Below, in pieces: positions 35,606 to 45,039 of a stretch of 64,000 nt of DNA; positions within the stretch are counted from its first letter, which is position 1; the number at the start of each line of letters is the position of its first letter. The position numbers were made by a program, and so were the translations under genes. Source of the DNA: CABMKH01 sp040797625 (lineage in GTDB: Bacteria; Bacillota; Clostridia; Tissierellales; Tissierellaceae); NCBI GenBank assembly GCA_052067355.1, contig JBQHQH010000003.1, forward strand, positions 124,001 through 188,000, read 5' to 3'. Below the pieces are notes generated by a model. It was not told where the DNA came from. It worked only from the letters and a program-made list of their open reading frames with translations, and did no database searches.

Positions 35606-36640
35606 ATGGAAAGTACAAATAGAAACAAAAAAGAGGTAGTAGAGGGGTTATTAAACTATGCCCTTTATATCATATTAGGAATCATGATATTAGGAGTAAT
35701 AATAATAGACCCATCTTTTGTATCTATACGAAACTTTACAAATATTTTAAGCCAAGCATCGACTAGGGCTATATTGGGAATGGGAGTAGCAGGATTGATA
35801 GTCCTTCAAGGGACAGATCTATCTGCAGGGAGGATATTAGGACTTTCAGGTATCGTAGCAGCATCTCTATTGCAAGAGTTGACATATGCAGCTAGAATGT
35901 ATCCAAACTTACAAGAACTTCCTTTAATAGTACCACTATTGGTTGCCATAGCTATAGGAGTAACTATATCAGCTATAAATGGATTTGGAGTAGCAAAATT
36001 AAAACTCCATGCATTTATAGTTACTTTAGGTACACAGCTTATAGCCTATGGATTAGCACTTATATATATAGATAGGCCACCATTAGGAGCACAGCCAATT
36101 GCAGGACTAGATAAAAGGTATACTGACTTTGTAAAGGGAGCTTTTAATATTGGAATAGGAGCAAAGAAATTTCAATTGCCATATCTAATAATCTATGCAG
36201 CAATTATAGCAGTTATAATGTGGGTTATATGGAATAAGACAAAGCTAGGTAAAAACATGTTTGCCATAGGAGGAAATCCAGAGGCTGCAGCAGTATCAGG
36301 AGTAAATATTGTAAAGAATATAATGTATGTCTATATGATAGCTGGAGTATTGTATGGGATAGCAGGATTTTTAGAGGTGGCAAGGATAGGATCAGCTACT
36401 AGTATCACAGGACAAAACTATGAGTTAGATGCTATAGCAGCATGCGTAGTAGGAGGAGTATCCTTCTCTGGAGGAGTAGGAACTATTCCTGGAGTATTAA
36501 TAGGAGCAGTATTACTGCAATTTATTAACTACGGACTAAACTTTATAGGCGTAAATCCATATCTACAGATAATAATTAAAGGTATTATCATTATTGTGGC
36601 TGTTTCCATAGACGTTAGAAAATATATAGAGAAGAAATAA
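35606..36640 (+). CDS. mglC: Galactose ABC transporter permease
   Basis: Membrane subunit of 344 aa with eight to ten hydrophobic helices. Family motifs are GMGVAGLIVLQGTDLSAGRILGLSG near residue 60, NGFGVAKLKLHAFIVTLGTQ and MFAIGGNPEAAAVSGVNI, plus YELDAIAACVVGGVSFSGGVGT at the C-terminal coupling region. Its site is AAGGGGTG. It is followed 12 bp later by the regulator gene, which suggests that all are co-transcribed. Confidence 0.94.
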   Translation: MESTNRNKKEVVEGLLNYALYIILGIMILGVIIIDPSFVSIRNFTNILSQASTRAILGMGVAGLIVLQGTDLSAGRILGLSGIVAASLLQELTYAARMYPNLQELPLIVPLLVAIAIGVTISAINGFGVAKLKLHAFIVTLGTQLIAYGLALIYIDRPPLGAQPIAGLDKRYTDFVKGAFNIGIGAKKFQLPYLIIYAAIIAVIMWVIWNKTKLGKNMFAIGGNPEAAAVSGVNIVKNIMYVYMIAGVLYGIAGFLEVARIGSATSITGQNYELDAIAACVVGGVSFSGGVGTIPGVLIGAVLLQFINYGLNFIGVNPYLQIIIKGIIIIVAVSIDVRKYIEKK

Positions 36641-36652
36641 GAGGAGTGAGCT

Positions 36653-37681
36653 GTGATAATAACTATACATGATGTAGCAAAAGAGGCAGGAGTTTCTATT
36701 GCTACTGTATCTAGAGTGATAAATAATAATTACCCAGTAAAAGAAGAAACAAGAGAAAAGATAGAAAAGACCATTGAAAAACTAGGATATGTACCTAATG
36801 AAATAGCACGAAGTCTAATACTAAAAAGTACATCTAGTATTGGAATAGTCGTGCCTGGTATTACTAATCTTTTCTTTCCTACGATAGTTGAAGAGATAAA
36901 TAGAGTATTGATAGATAAGGGATTTACAATGTCTCTATATAGTACAGAAGGGGATCCCAATATGGAGAAGATAGTAATAGATAGCATTATATCTAGAAAT
37001 ATGGATGGAATAATAGCTATTGACCCTTCAATAGAGAATCTAGAGAATAATTATTTTCAAGATCTATGTAGAAAAATTCCCACTATTATCATCAATGGCA
37101 ACACAAATAAATACGAATGTAATTTTATTTCTTATGATGAGGAAGCTGGAACTAGGAGAGCTTTTCAATATCTATTGGAGTTAGGACATAGAAAGATAAG
37201 CTTTATCCGTGGAGATAGGAGTTTGTCATATGATTTAAAGGAAAACTTATATAGAGAGTTTATAAGAGATAATGAATTAGATTATGAAAATATAATATCT
37301 GTAGGGATGGGAAATAGTTTAGAGGTAATTGAAAAAACAGGAGAGATATATGAAGAACTTTTAAATTCTAAAGATATGGGAACTGCCGTATTTGCATGTA
37401 ATGATCTAATGGCAGTAGGAGTGATAAATGCCTGTAACAGAGCAAAAATTAGAGTGCCTGAAGATATGTCTGTAATAGGATTTGACAATACATTACTTTC
37501 GAGTATTACTCATCCTAGAATTACAACTGTAGATTTGAAGATGAAAAAGATAGGAAAAACTGCGGCTACAGAATTAGTTGATATGATAAAGGGAAAGTAC
37601 ACCAAAATAAGGAAGATAGTATATGATACTAAATTGGTGGTTAGGGAAAGTTGTAGTGAAATAAAAGAAGTAGGTGAATGA
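36653..37681 (+). CDS. LacI-family regulator of galactose genes (GalR-like)
   Basis: A 342-aa repressor starting with GTG after GAGGAGTGAG. The helix-turn-helix TIHDVAKEAGVSIATVSRVINN is followed by the hinge PNEIARSLILKS, then an effector domain (GIVVPGITNLFFPTIVEEI, MSVIGFDNTLLSSITHPRITTVD). It is embedded between the mgl and gal genes, so it would be autoregulated through the mgl promoter. The two GAAAACGTTTAC sites at 32677 and 32729 are its best targets; CcpA is an alternative binder. The inducer is presumably galactose. Confidence 0.92.
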   Translation: MIITIHDVAKEAGVSIATVSRVINNNYPVKEETREKIEKTIEKLGYVPNEIARSLILKSTSSIGIVVPGITNLFFPTIVEEINRVLIDKGFTMSLYSTEGDPNMEKIVIDSIISRNMDGIIAIDPSIENLENNYFQDLCRKIPTIIINGNTNKYECNFISYDEEAGTRRAFQYLLELGHRKISFIRGDRSLSYDLKENLYREFIRDNELDYENIISVGMGNSLEVIEKTGEIYEELLNSKDMGTAVFACNDLMAVGVINACNRAKIRVPEDMSVIGFDNTLLSSITHPRITTVDLKMKKIGKTAATELVDMIKGKYTKIRKIVYDTKLVVRESCSEIKEVGE

Positions 37682-37685
37682 GAAT

Positions 37686-38582
37686 ATGACCCAGATAGAA
37701 ATAAAGAAACATTTAAATATGGATGCAATAGTAATGAAGAATAAATGTTTAGAAATCAAGGTGTTACCTAGATTAGGATTCAAAATGGCTTCTATACTAT
37801 ATAGACCTAAGAATAAGGAATTTTTATTTCAACCTACTGAGGGTAAATACCAGATGCCCAATTATGGAGATGATTTTGAAAAATATGATACATCTGGATT
37901 AGATGAGATGATTCCCACTATTGAGAAATGTGAATATCCAGTTGGAGATCTAAAAGGAAATATATTACCAGATCATGGAGATGTATGGAGTGTTCCATGG
38001 AATATACAGATCTTGGAAGATAGAATTGTAGGAAATATAAAACTTAGGAGTTTACCTCTAGAATTTATTAAGACTATAAGTTTTCAAGGGGACAGCACTA
38101 TAAAAATGGATTATAAGGTAAAAAATTTAAGTGATAGGGAAATATACTATATCTGGGCTCTTCACGGATTGAACGTCTTTGATGATGATACAGAATTTAT
38201 ATTTCAAGATGATATGAAAAATGTAATCAATATTCATAGCAATGAAGATTTAGATAAAATAGATTTAAAATATCTAAAGAATTATAGAAACGATAGATCA
38301 TATAAGTATTATTTTTGGGGGAAGTTTAAAACAGGAGAAGTAGGCTTGGATTATACTAGGGATAGGATCCAGTATATGATCAAATATGATACAGATATAC
38401 ATCCATATCTTGGAGTATGGATTACAAAAGGTGGATTTAAAGGAGAATATAATTGTGCTTTAGAACCTTCTAATGGATTTTATGATTCTGTCAGTTTAGC
38501 TTATGAAAATAAAATGGTTCCTCTATTAAGTTCATATGGAGAAGATAGATGGACCATATATATAGATATAAGAAAATATTGA
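37686..38582 (+). CDS. Aldose 1-epimerase (galactose mutarotase) family protein
   Basis: A 298-aa beta-sandwich enzyme likely to equilibrate alpha and beta galactose for galactokinase. The pattern MKNKCLEIKVLPRLGFKMASI, ILPDHGDVWSVPW (His region), IWALHGL and CALEPSNGFYDS (Glu region) fits the GalM-like superfamily, though it is divergent from classical GalM. The ATG at 37686 is favoured by AGGTGA 8 nt upstream; a GTG at 37674 overlaps the regulator and lacks a site. Position between regulator and galU supports the role. Confidence 0.78.
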   Translation: MTQIEIKKHLNMDAIVMKNKCLEIKVLPRLGFKMASILYRPKNKEFLFQPTEGKYQMPNYGDDFEKYDTSGLDEMIPTIEKCEYPVGDLKGNILPDHGDVWSVPWNIQILEDRIVGNIKLRSLPLEFIKTISFQGDSTIKMDYKVKNLSDREIYYIWALHGLNVFDDDTEFIFQDDMKNVINIHSNEDLDKIDLKYLKNYRNDRSYKYYFWGKFKTGEVGLDYTRDRIQYMIKYDTDIHPYLGVWITKGGFKGEYNCALEPSNGFYDSVSLAYENKMVPLLSSYGEDRWTIYIDIRKY

Positions 38583-38585
38583 TAA

Positions 38586-38614
38586 TTAACAAACTTTTCT
38601 GTAGTTGGTATATT
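38586..38614 (+). promoter_or_regulatory. Internal promoter before galU
   Basis: TTAACA, 17 nt, TATATT, with TGG as an extended -10. It would let galU, galE, galT and galK be expressed apart from the mgl genes. Confidence 0.6.
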
Positions 38615-38643
38615 ATATAAGAGATTATTGAGGAGAGGATTAC

Positions 38644-39528
38644 ATGAAGATAAGAAGGGCAGTCATACCAGCTGCAGGTTTAGGAATTAGATTTTTACCA
38701 GCTACTAAATCCCAGCCAAAGGAAATGTTGACCATAGTAGATAAACCTGCACTACACTATATAGTAGAAGAAGCAGTAAATGCTGGAATAGAAGAAATTT
38801 TAATTGTAACGAGAAGAGATAAGGGATCCATAGAGAATTATTTTGACAGGTCTATAGAGTTGGAATTGGAACTTGAAAATATTGGAGAATTTAAACTCTT
38901 GGAAGAGATTCAGAAGATTTCCAATATGGCGAAGATCTACTATACTAGGCAAAGTGAGCCTCTAGGTCTAGGTCATGCTATATATTGTGCAAAGACTTTT
39001 GTTGGAGATGAGGCTTTTGCAGTACTTCTAGGAGATGACATCATATATTCACATAAACCCTGTATAGGACAGATGATGGAGATATATGAAAGATATGAAA
39101 CTAGTATTTTAGGAGTAAGAAAGATGGAAAGAGATGAGCTACATAGATATGGTAATCTGCAAGGAGACATGGTGGAAGATAGGATATACGGTGTAAAGAA
39201 GTTAATTGAAAAACCTAGAAAAGAAGAGATCTACTCCAATATTGCAGTATTGGGAAGATATATTATCACGCCTGGTATTTTTGACGTTTTAGAACATCTA
39301 AAGCCCGGCAGAGATGGAGAAATACAATTGACAGATGGGTTAAATGAATTAGCTCAAAGGGAAATGATGTATGCTTATGAATTTGAAGGTACTAGGTATG
39401 ATATAGGAGATAAACAGGGATTTTTGGAGGCAAATATAGGATTTGCTCTAAGGGATAGGAATATAAGAGAGGGAGTCATAGAGTATTTAAGAAAGGTTAC
39501 AGGGGAGTATGGAAAGAAAGAAAACTAA
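38644..39528 (+). CDS. galU: UTP-glucose-1-phosphate uridylyltransferase
   Basis: Makes UDP-glucose from UTP and glucose 1-phosphate; it supplies the carrier for the Leloir pathway and for glycan synthesis. The 294-aa protein shows IRRAVIPAAGLGIRFLPATK, PKEMLTIVDKPALHY, and FAVLLGDDII, all GalU hallmarks, and FEGTRYDIGDKQGFLEAN at the C-terminus. The site is GAGGAGAGG before the ATG. It has its own likely promoter and leads the Leloir genes. Confidence 0.95.
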   Translation: MKIRRAVIPAAGLGIRFLPATKSQPKEMLTIVDKPALHYIVEEAVNAGIEEILIVTRRDKGSIENYFDRSIELELELENIGEFKLLEEIQKISNMAKIYYTRQSEPLGLGHAIYCAKTFVGDEAFAVLLGDDIIYSHKPCIGQMMEIYERYETSILGVRKMERDELHRYGNLQGDMVEDRIYGVKKLIEKPRKEEIYSNIAVLGRYIITPGIFDVLEHLKPGRDGEIQLTDGLNELAQREMMYAYEFEGTRYDIGDKQGFLEANIGFALRDRNIREGVIEYLRKVTGEYGKKEN

Positions 39529-39638
39529 GTCTAGTTGTCAAAACACCCAAACTTATCCATATAATTCTTAAATATTACGATTTTAATAATTGTGAACTGT
39601 GAATCATGAATTGAAATATAGTATAAGGGGGTAAGATT

Positions 39639-40619
39639 ATGGCAATTTTGATTACAGGTGGTGCTGGATATATTGGATCTCATACGGTTAGATATTTTTT
39701 AGAACAGGGAAAAGAGATTGTAATAGTGGACAATCTACAGAGCGGGCATAGGGAATCTATAGGAGATAATATATTTTATAATGTGGATATTAGAGATAAA
39801 GAAGAAATGGGGAAAATATTTAAGAGACATAGTATAGAGGGAGTCATACATTTTGCAGCAAATTCTCTTGTGGGAGAGAGTATGAAAAAACCTTATGAAT
39901 ATTATCATAACAATGTATATGGTATGTTGTGTCTATTAGATGTCATGAAAGAAAATCATGTAGATAAAATTGTATTTTCATCTACGGCAGCAGTCTATGG
40001 AGAACCTAGCAATATTCCTATTTTAGAAGGAGATACTACATCTCCAACTAATGCCTATGGAGAAACTAAACTGACTATGGAGAATATGATGAAATGGTTT
40101 GATATTGCCTATGGTATAAAATATGTTTCCCTTAGGTATTTTAATGCTGCTGGAGCATACGAAGATGGAAGTATTGGAGAAATTCACAATCCAGAGACAC
40201 ATCTAATACCATTGATACTTCAAGTACCACTTGGCAAGAGAGATAGAATATATATATTTGGTGATGACTATTCAACGAAGGATGGCACTTGTATTAGGGA
40301 TTATATACATGTTATGGACTTGGCTTCAGCTCATTATTTAGCTTTTGAATATCTGCGAGAAGGAAACTATAGTGATATATTCAATCTAGGTAATGGAAAT
40401 GGATATTCAGTAAAAGAGGTAATTCAAGTAGCAAGAGATGTTACAGGGCATCCAATACCTGCAGAAATAGCAGAAAGAAGACCTGGGGATCCAGCAATTT
40501 TAGTTGCTTCATCTGAAAAGATCAAGACTATTTTAAAATGGGATCCTAAGTTTGAATCTCTAGAGAAGATAATAGGAGATGCTTGGAAGTTCCATAAGAA
40601 TAGACCTAAAGGTTACTAA
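39639..40619 (+). CDS. galE: UDP-glucose 4-epimerase
   Basis: NAD-dependent epimerase of 326 aa linking UDP-galactose and UDP-glucose. It has the Rossmann motif GGAGYIGSHTVR, the catalytic Ser in SSTAAVYGEP and Tyr-Gly-Glu-Thr-Lys (YxxxK) a little later, and SLRYFNAAGA and KDGTCIRDYIHVMDLA. The ATG follows AAGGGGG. The 110-bp gap to galU holds AT-rich words and a weak promoter-like pair (TTGTCA/TATAAT, 19-nt spacer, 39535-39565). galT follows after 18 bp. Confidence 0.95.
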   Translation: MAILITGGAGYIGSHTVRYFLEQGKEIVIVDNLQSGHRESIGDNIFYNVDIRDKEEMGKIFKRHSIEGVIHFAANSLVGESMKKPYEYYHNNVYGMLCLLDVMKENHVDKIVFSSTAAVYGEPSNIPILEGDTTSPTNAYGETKLTMENMMKWFDIAYGIKYVSLRYFNAAGAYEDGSIGEIHNPETHLIPLILQVPLGKRDRIYIFGDDYSTKDGTCIRDYIHVMDLASAHYLAFEYLREGNYSDIFNLGNGNGYSVKEVIQVARDVTGHPIPAEIAERRPGDPAILVASSEKIKTILKWDPKFESLEKIIGDAWKFHKNRPKGY

Positions 40620-40637
40620 TGACAGGGGGTATGAAGT

Positions 40638-41615
40638 ATGGCAGAGTTAAGATGGAATCCATTACTCAGGGATTGGACTATGGTGGCAGCCAATAGACAA
40701 AATAGGCCAGATATGCCTAAAGATTTTTGTCCATTTTGTCCAGATTCAGGAAAAGTTCCAGAAGACTATGATGTATATAAATATGATAATGATTTTCCAG
40801 TATTATCACAAAATCCACCAAAACCAGATGATGTAGGAAGTGAATTCTATAGGGTAAGGGAGTCCTACGGAAAATGTGAGGTGATCTTATATTCACCAGA
40901 TCACAATGCATCCCTATGTGAATTAGAAGTGGAGCATATTAAGAAGTTAGTAGAGCTATGGCTAGAAAGATTTAATGAACTATCTAGAGATGAAAAGATA
41001 AAATATATACTTATATTTGAAAATAGAGGAAAAGAAGTGGGAGTTACCATGCCTCATCCTCATGGTCAGATATATGGATATCCTTTTATACCTTTAAAGA
41101 TTAAGACAGAACTGGACTCGGCAAGGGAATATTTTCATGAAAATAGTGAATGCCTATTCTGTAAGATGAATCAAGAAGAGATGACTTTTAAAGATAGAGT
41201 AATCATAGAGAATGAAGACTTTATAGCTTATTTACCATTTTTTACTGACTATCCCTATGGTATGTATATATCCTCTAAGAGACATATACCTAATCTCTTA
41301 CAATTTACAGAGGGAGAGAGGGTTAATTTTGCAAAGATATTAAAAGATGTGACTGGTACTTTTGATTCTCTATTCAACAAGAGGTTCCCATATATGATGG
41401 CTATACATCAAAGTCCAGTAAATTCTCTAGAGTATGGTAATTATGAAGAATATTATCATTTTCATGTAGAATTTTATCCTCCTTTAAGAGGGGAAAATAG
41501 TATAAAATATAATGCGTCTTCAGAGACGGGAGCATGGGCAGCTGCAAATCCAAGGAGTTTGGAGGATACTGCAGTTGAACTCAAGAGAGCCTATGAGAGA
41601 TTTAAAGGGGAATAG
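40638..41615 (+). CDS. galT: Galactose-1-phosphate uridylyltransferase
   Basis: Exchanges UMP between UDP-glucose and galactose 1-phosphate. The 325-aa protein has the active-site HPHGQ (in TMPHPHGQIYGYP), the zinc-binding CPFCPDSG, and HQSPVN with AIHQ near the C-terminal half; ENRGKEVG also matches. It belongs to the class I HIT-superfamily GalT, not the class II Firmicutes type. Its site is AGGGGGT and galK follows 12 bp later. Confidence 0.94.
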   Translation: MAELRWNPLLRDWTMVAANRQNRPDMPKDFCPFCPDSGKVPEDYDVYKYDNDFPVLSQNPPKPDDVGSEFYRVRESYGKCEVILYSPDHNASLCELEVEHIKKLVELWLERFNELSRDEKIKYILIFENRGKEVGVTMPHPHGQIYGYPFIPLKIKTELDSAREYFHENSECLFCKMNQEEMTFKDRVIIENEDFIAYLPFFTDYPYGMYISSKRHIPNLLQFTEGERVNFAKILKDVTGTFDSLFNKRFPYMMAIHQSPVNSLEYGNYEEYYHFHVEFYPPLRGENSIKYNASSETGAWAAANPRSLEDTAVELKRAYERFKGE

Positions 41616-41627
41616 GGAGATGGTACT

Positions 41628-42785
41628 TTGAACTTAGGTGAACTTAGGACTAAATTTTATAATTTATATGGGCCTGGTAAGATAGAAACTTTTTTTTCTC
41701 CAAGTAGGATTAATCTAATAGGTGAACACATTGACTACAATGGGGGGAATGTCTTACCTGGAGCTATTGAAATGGGAACTTATGGATTGGTAAGAAAAAG
41801 GGATGATAGTAAGATATTCCTATGTTCTGAAAATATAGATTTAAAAGTGAAAACAGATCTAGATAGTTTAAGATTTGAAAGGGAACATGGATGGGGTAAT
41901 TATCCAAAGGGAGTACTATATTTTATAAGAGAGGCTGGATATAGAATCGGAGGCATGGATATTCTAGTCAAGGGAAATATTCCCAATGGAGCAGGTCTAT
42001 CTTCATCAGCTTCTTTAGAACTTTTAATAGGTGAAATGACAAATATCCTATTTAATGATGGACAGATATCCATGCTTGAACTAGTGAAGATATGTCAAAG
42101 AGCTGAAAATGAATTCGTTGGAGTGAAGTGTGGAATAATGGATCAGTTTGCCATAGGAATGGGAATGAAAGACAAGGTTATTTTACTAGACACTAATACA
42201 TTGGAATATGAATATGTAGATATGGATTTAGGTGAAAATATCTTAGTGATAATGAACACAAATAAGAGAAGAGAATTAAGTGATTCAAAATATAATGAGA
42301 GAAGAGCAGAATGTGAAGAGGGATTGAAGATAATAAAGAGATATAGAGATATAGATCATCTGTGTGATTTAAATATAGAGGAGTTTGAGATATTAAAGGG
42401 CTATATTCTACAGGAGAAGATAAGAAATAGAGTTGAACATGTAGTCTATGAGAACTATAGGGTGAACAAGGCCAATAAGGCTCTGAGTAGAGGTGATATT
42501 CAAGATGTAGGAAGATTGCTTATAGAATCTCACAATTCACTGCGTGATCTATATGAGGTGACAGGTAGAGAGTTGGACTGTATAGTCGATAGTGCCAATA
42601 AATATCCATATTGTCTAGGGGGAAGAATGACGGGGGCAGGTTTTGGAGGTTGTGCCATAGCTATAGTAAAAAAGGATAGAGTAGACGAGTTTATGAATTT
42701 TGTAGGAAATAGGTATAGTAAAGAGATTGGATATGATGGAGAATTCTATATAACAAGTATAGGAGATGGAACGAGACAAATTTAA
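41628..42785 (+). CDS. galK: Galactokinase
   Basis: GHMP kinase of 385 aa that phosphorylates galactose. The signature SPSRINLIGEHIDYNGGNVLP is near the start; GAGLSSSASLE is the phosphate-binding loop, CGIMDQFAIGMG contains the catalytic Asp, and GGRMTGAGFGGC is the third motif. It starts with TTG, 7 nt after AGGGAGA; the nearby ATG runs into a stop. Its stop lies inside a perfect palindrome shared with ald. Confidence 0.94.
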   Translation: MNLGELRTKFYNLYGPGKIETFFSPSRINLIGEHIDYNGGNVLPGAIEMGTYGLVRKRDDSKIFLCSENIDLKVKTDLDSLRFEREHGWGNYPKGVLYFIREAGYRIGGMDILVKGNIPNGAGLSSSASLELLIGEMTNILFNDGQISMLELVKICQRAENEFVGVKCGIMDQFAIGMGMKDKVILLDTNTLEYEYVDMDLGENILVIMNTNKRRELSDSKYNERRAECEEGLKIIKRYRDIDHLCDLNIEEFEILKGYILQEKIRNRVEHVVYENYRVNKANKALSRGDIQDVGRLLIESHNSLRDLYEVTGRELDCIVDSANKYPYCLGGRMTGAGFGGCAIAIVKKDRVDEFMNFVGNRYSKEIGYDGEFYITSIGDGTRQI

Positions 42786-42813
42786 ATCCATGCATATGCA
42801 TGGATTTAAATTT
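42778..42813. terminator. Perfect 36-bp palindrome, bidirectional terminator
   Basis: The two halves of 18 bases are exact reverse complements; the centre is CATGCATATGCATG and the ends are AAATTT. It contains the stop codons of both galK (42783-42785) and ald (42806-42808). A/T ends provide a T-tract in either direction. Confidence 0.85.
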
Positions 42814-43927
42814 TGAGTATATCTTCAATATTTACGTATTCCATATTAAAGGCATCTGCAACTGCCTTATATGTTATCTTTCCATCTATGACATTTCCGC
42901 TCTTTGCTAAGACAGGATTATCTCTTAGTGCATCTTTCCAACCCTTATTGGCAATTTGAAGTACATATGGAAATGTAACATTTGTTAGAGCTAGAGTAGA
43001 TGTATGAGGTACTACACTAGGTATATTAGCCACAGCGTAGTGAGTTACTCCATGTTTTACAAATACAGGATTTTCGTGAGTAGTAGGTCTATCTACGGTT
43101 TCTATACAGCCACCTTGATCTATGGTAACATCTACTATAACACTGCCTGGTTCCATCTGTTTGACCATTTCCTCAGTGATTATTTTAGAAGTTTTAGCTC
43201 CAGGGATAAGTACAGCTCCTATGACTAAATCTGCAGTTTTTACAGCTTCCATTATATTATAATTGTTGGAGTATAGGGTTTCTACTTTACTCATAAATAC
43301 TTCACTTAGATATCGAAGCCTATCAATATTTATATCTAATACAGTAACTCTAGCACCTAGGCCAACAGCTCTTCTAATGGCACTAGTTCCTACAATACCT
43401 CCACCAACAACTACTATATGAGCAGGAGGTACACCAGGAACTCCATCGATTAATATTCCCTTACCACCATGAAGTTTTTCTAAATAGATAGACCCTTGTT
43501 GGACTGCCATCCTTCCAGCAATTTCGCTCATAGGTGTCAATAGAGGTAGAACTCCGTTGGGAAGTTGCACTGTTTCATATGCTAGAGCTGTAGTTTTAGA
43601 ATCTTTTAATGCTTTCACAAGCTCAGGTTCATTGGCTAGATGTAGAAAAGTAAATATAATCAAATCTTCCCTGAAATATCCATATTCTGAAGGTAGAGGT
43701 TCTTTTACCTTTAGAATCATATCTGATTGTTGCCATATTTTAGCAGGATCATCTATTATTGTTGCACCTAATTTCCTATATAGCTCGTCAGGAAATCCAG
43801 AACCTATACCTGCATCTTTTTCTACTAATACTCTGTGTCCAGCTCTGATCAAGACATCTGCTCCCCCGGGAGTCAAAGATACTCGATTTTCTTGAGGTTT
43901 AATTTCCTTTGGTATTCCGATAATCAT
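42806..43927 (-). CDS. ald: Alanine dehydrogenase
   Basis: NAD-dependent enzyme of 373 aa interconverting L-alanine and pyruvate plus ammonia. Recognisable: MIIGIPKEIKPQENRVSLTP at the N-terminus, DMILKVKEPLPSEY, GKGILIDGVPGVPPAHIVVV and GGGIVGTSAIRRAVGLGARV (nucleotide-binding loop), and HYAVANIPSVVPHTST. I place the start at 43927, 9 nt after GGAG; an ATG two codons earlier is too close to that site. It is a single gene on the minus strand, convergent with galK. Confidence 0.95.
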   Translation of the reverse strand: MIIGIPKEIKPQENRVSLTPGGADVLIRAGHRVLVEKDAGIGSGFPDELYRKLGATIIDDPAKIWQQSDMILKVKEPLPSEYGYFREDLIIFTFLHLANEPELVKALKDSKTTALAYETVQLPNGVLPLLTPMSEIAGRMAVQQGSIYLEKLHGGKGILIDGVPGVPPAHIVVVGGGIVGTSAIRRAVGLGARVTVLDINIDRLRYLSEVFMSKVETLYSNNYNIMEAVKTADLVIGAVLIPGAKTSKIITEEMVKQMEPGSVIVDVTIDQGGCIETVDRPTTHENPVFVKHGVTHYAVANIPSVVPHTSTLALTNVTFPYVLQIANKGWKDALRDNPVLAKSGNVIDGKITYKAVADAFNMEYVNIEDILKI

Positions 43928-44004
43928 ATGCATAATCTCCTTATTTATGATAATTATTCCTATTCTATCACAAATGAGGAATATTTACACCAATAATTTT
44001 TAAA

Positions 44005-44862
44005 TTATTCCACTTTTAAAGTTTTAATTTCTGTTTTTCCGCTATCTCCCTCAAATCTATACTCGTAGCTTCCCTTTTCCATATCTTTAATAACATGGAC
44101 AAATTCTCCATCATTATTGATAAATACATCTTCTAATTTTTCACCTTGAGAGACTCCCTGAGATGTAGGTCTGATATATAGTTTTAATGATTTAGAACCT
44201 CGTACCTTTCCTTCAAAGAAGACCATGTTTTCATTTATAGTTATCTTTGAATCTACTATCTCAAATGATCCTGGAACATCTAGAGATAGAACTTCACCTA
44301 GGGTTATACTTTGGCCTCTTTTATTTTCCTTTAATGTATTTAAAATCATTGCAGACATTTGGCCTCTAGATAGTTTATCACTAGGCTTAAGGTCTAGATC
44401 TTTCATTATACCTATACTCTTTGCAAGTTCAGGTATATTATTCCAGTCTTTTGCTTCCTCTTTATAGTCTAGAGCTCGTAGTAGTACTGCTTGGAATTCT
44501 TGTACTGTAGTGTCATTATTAAATCCAAATACATCCTTTTCCATACCTTGAATTAGTCCTTCGTCTTTTGCCCATGTAATATATGGTACATAAAATTTTC
44601 TATCAGAGGTTAAATCTTTAAATACATTTTTACCTACATAGTTTTTTGCTGTATCTTCCTTTTTATATAGTCTAGAGATCATTACTACCATATCTTGGCG
44701 TTTTAGTACATTATTTAACATTAAATTTCCACCATCGCCTTGTAGTACTCCAAGTTGGTTTAAGGTTTTTCCTGCCTTTTCATAGTCAGATGATGCAATT
44801 ACTGGGGCTAATACAGATAGCAATATAATAAAAACCAATGCTGCTGCTAATACCCGTTTCAT
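44005..44862 (-). CDS. S-layer-homology-domain secreted protein
   Basis: Exported protein of 285 aa. Residues 1-23 form a signal peptide; three S-layer-homology-like units follow (near 30-70, 85-135 and 145-190; for instance VFKDLTSDRKFYVPYITWAK and KPSDKLSRGQMSAMIL). A C-terminal Ig-like part of about 85 residues completes it. SLH units tie proteins to the cell wall polymers of Gram-positive bacteria. The ATG follows AAGGAGAA. It is divergent from pyrG and no partner is adjacent; the function of the C-terminal part is unknown. Confidence 0.82.
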   Translation of the reverse strand: MKRVLAAALVFIILLSVLAPVIASSDYEKAGKTLNQLGVLQGDGGNLMLNNVLKRQDMVVMISRLYKKEDTAKNYVGKNVFKDLTSDRKFYVPYITWAKDEGLIQGMEKDVFGFNNDTTVQEFQAVLLRALDYKEEAKDWNNIPELAKSIGIMKDLDLKPSDKLSRGQMSAMILNTLKENKRGQSITLGEVLSLDVPGSFEIVDSKITINENMVFFEGKVRGSKSLKLYIRPTSQGVSQGEKLEDVFINNDGEFVHVIKDMEKGSYEYRFEGDSGKTEIKTLKVE

Positions 44863-44972
44863 TTTAATTCTCCTTTCATATTTTGCTAATTCAATTATAC
44901 TATATAAATATGTATTTTAATATTACAAGATTGTTACACTATACTTATAGACAATTAGTCAATGATTTTTGA

Positions 44973-45001
44973 TTGACTTATTTTTTTCAATGATATAAAA
45001 T
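44973..45001 (+). promoter_or_regulatory. pyrG promoter
   Basis: TTGACT (44973-44978), 17-nt spacer, TAAAAT (44996-45001); an overlapping TATAAA is also possible. I did not find the G-run start typical of the B. subtilis pyrG attenuator. Confidence 0.6.
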
Positions 45002-45039
45002 AGTGTAGTTAATGGATAGAGAAGGAGAGGGGTTATAAG

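Noticed and set aside
44863..45039. Reiterative-transcription attenuator of the B. subtilis pyrG type
   Set aside because: No GGG run at the predicted start and no clear terminator hairpin in the short leader.
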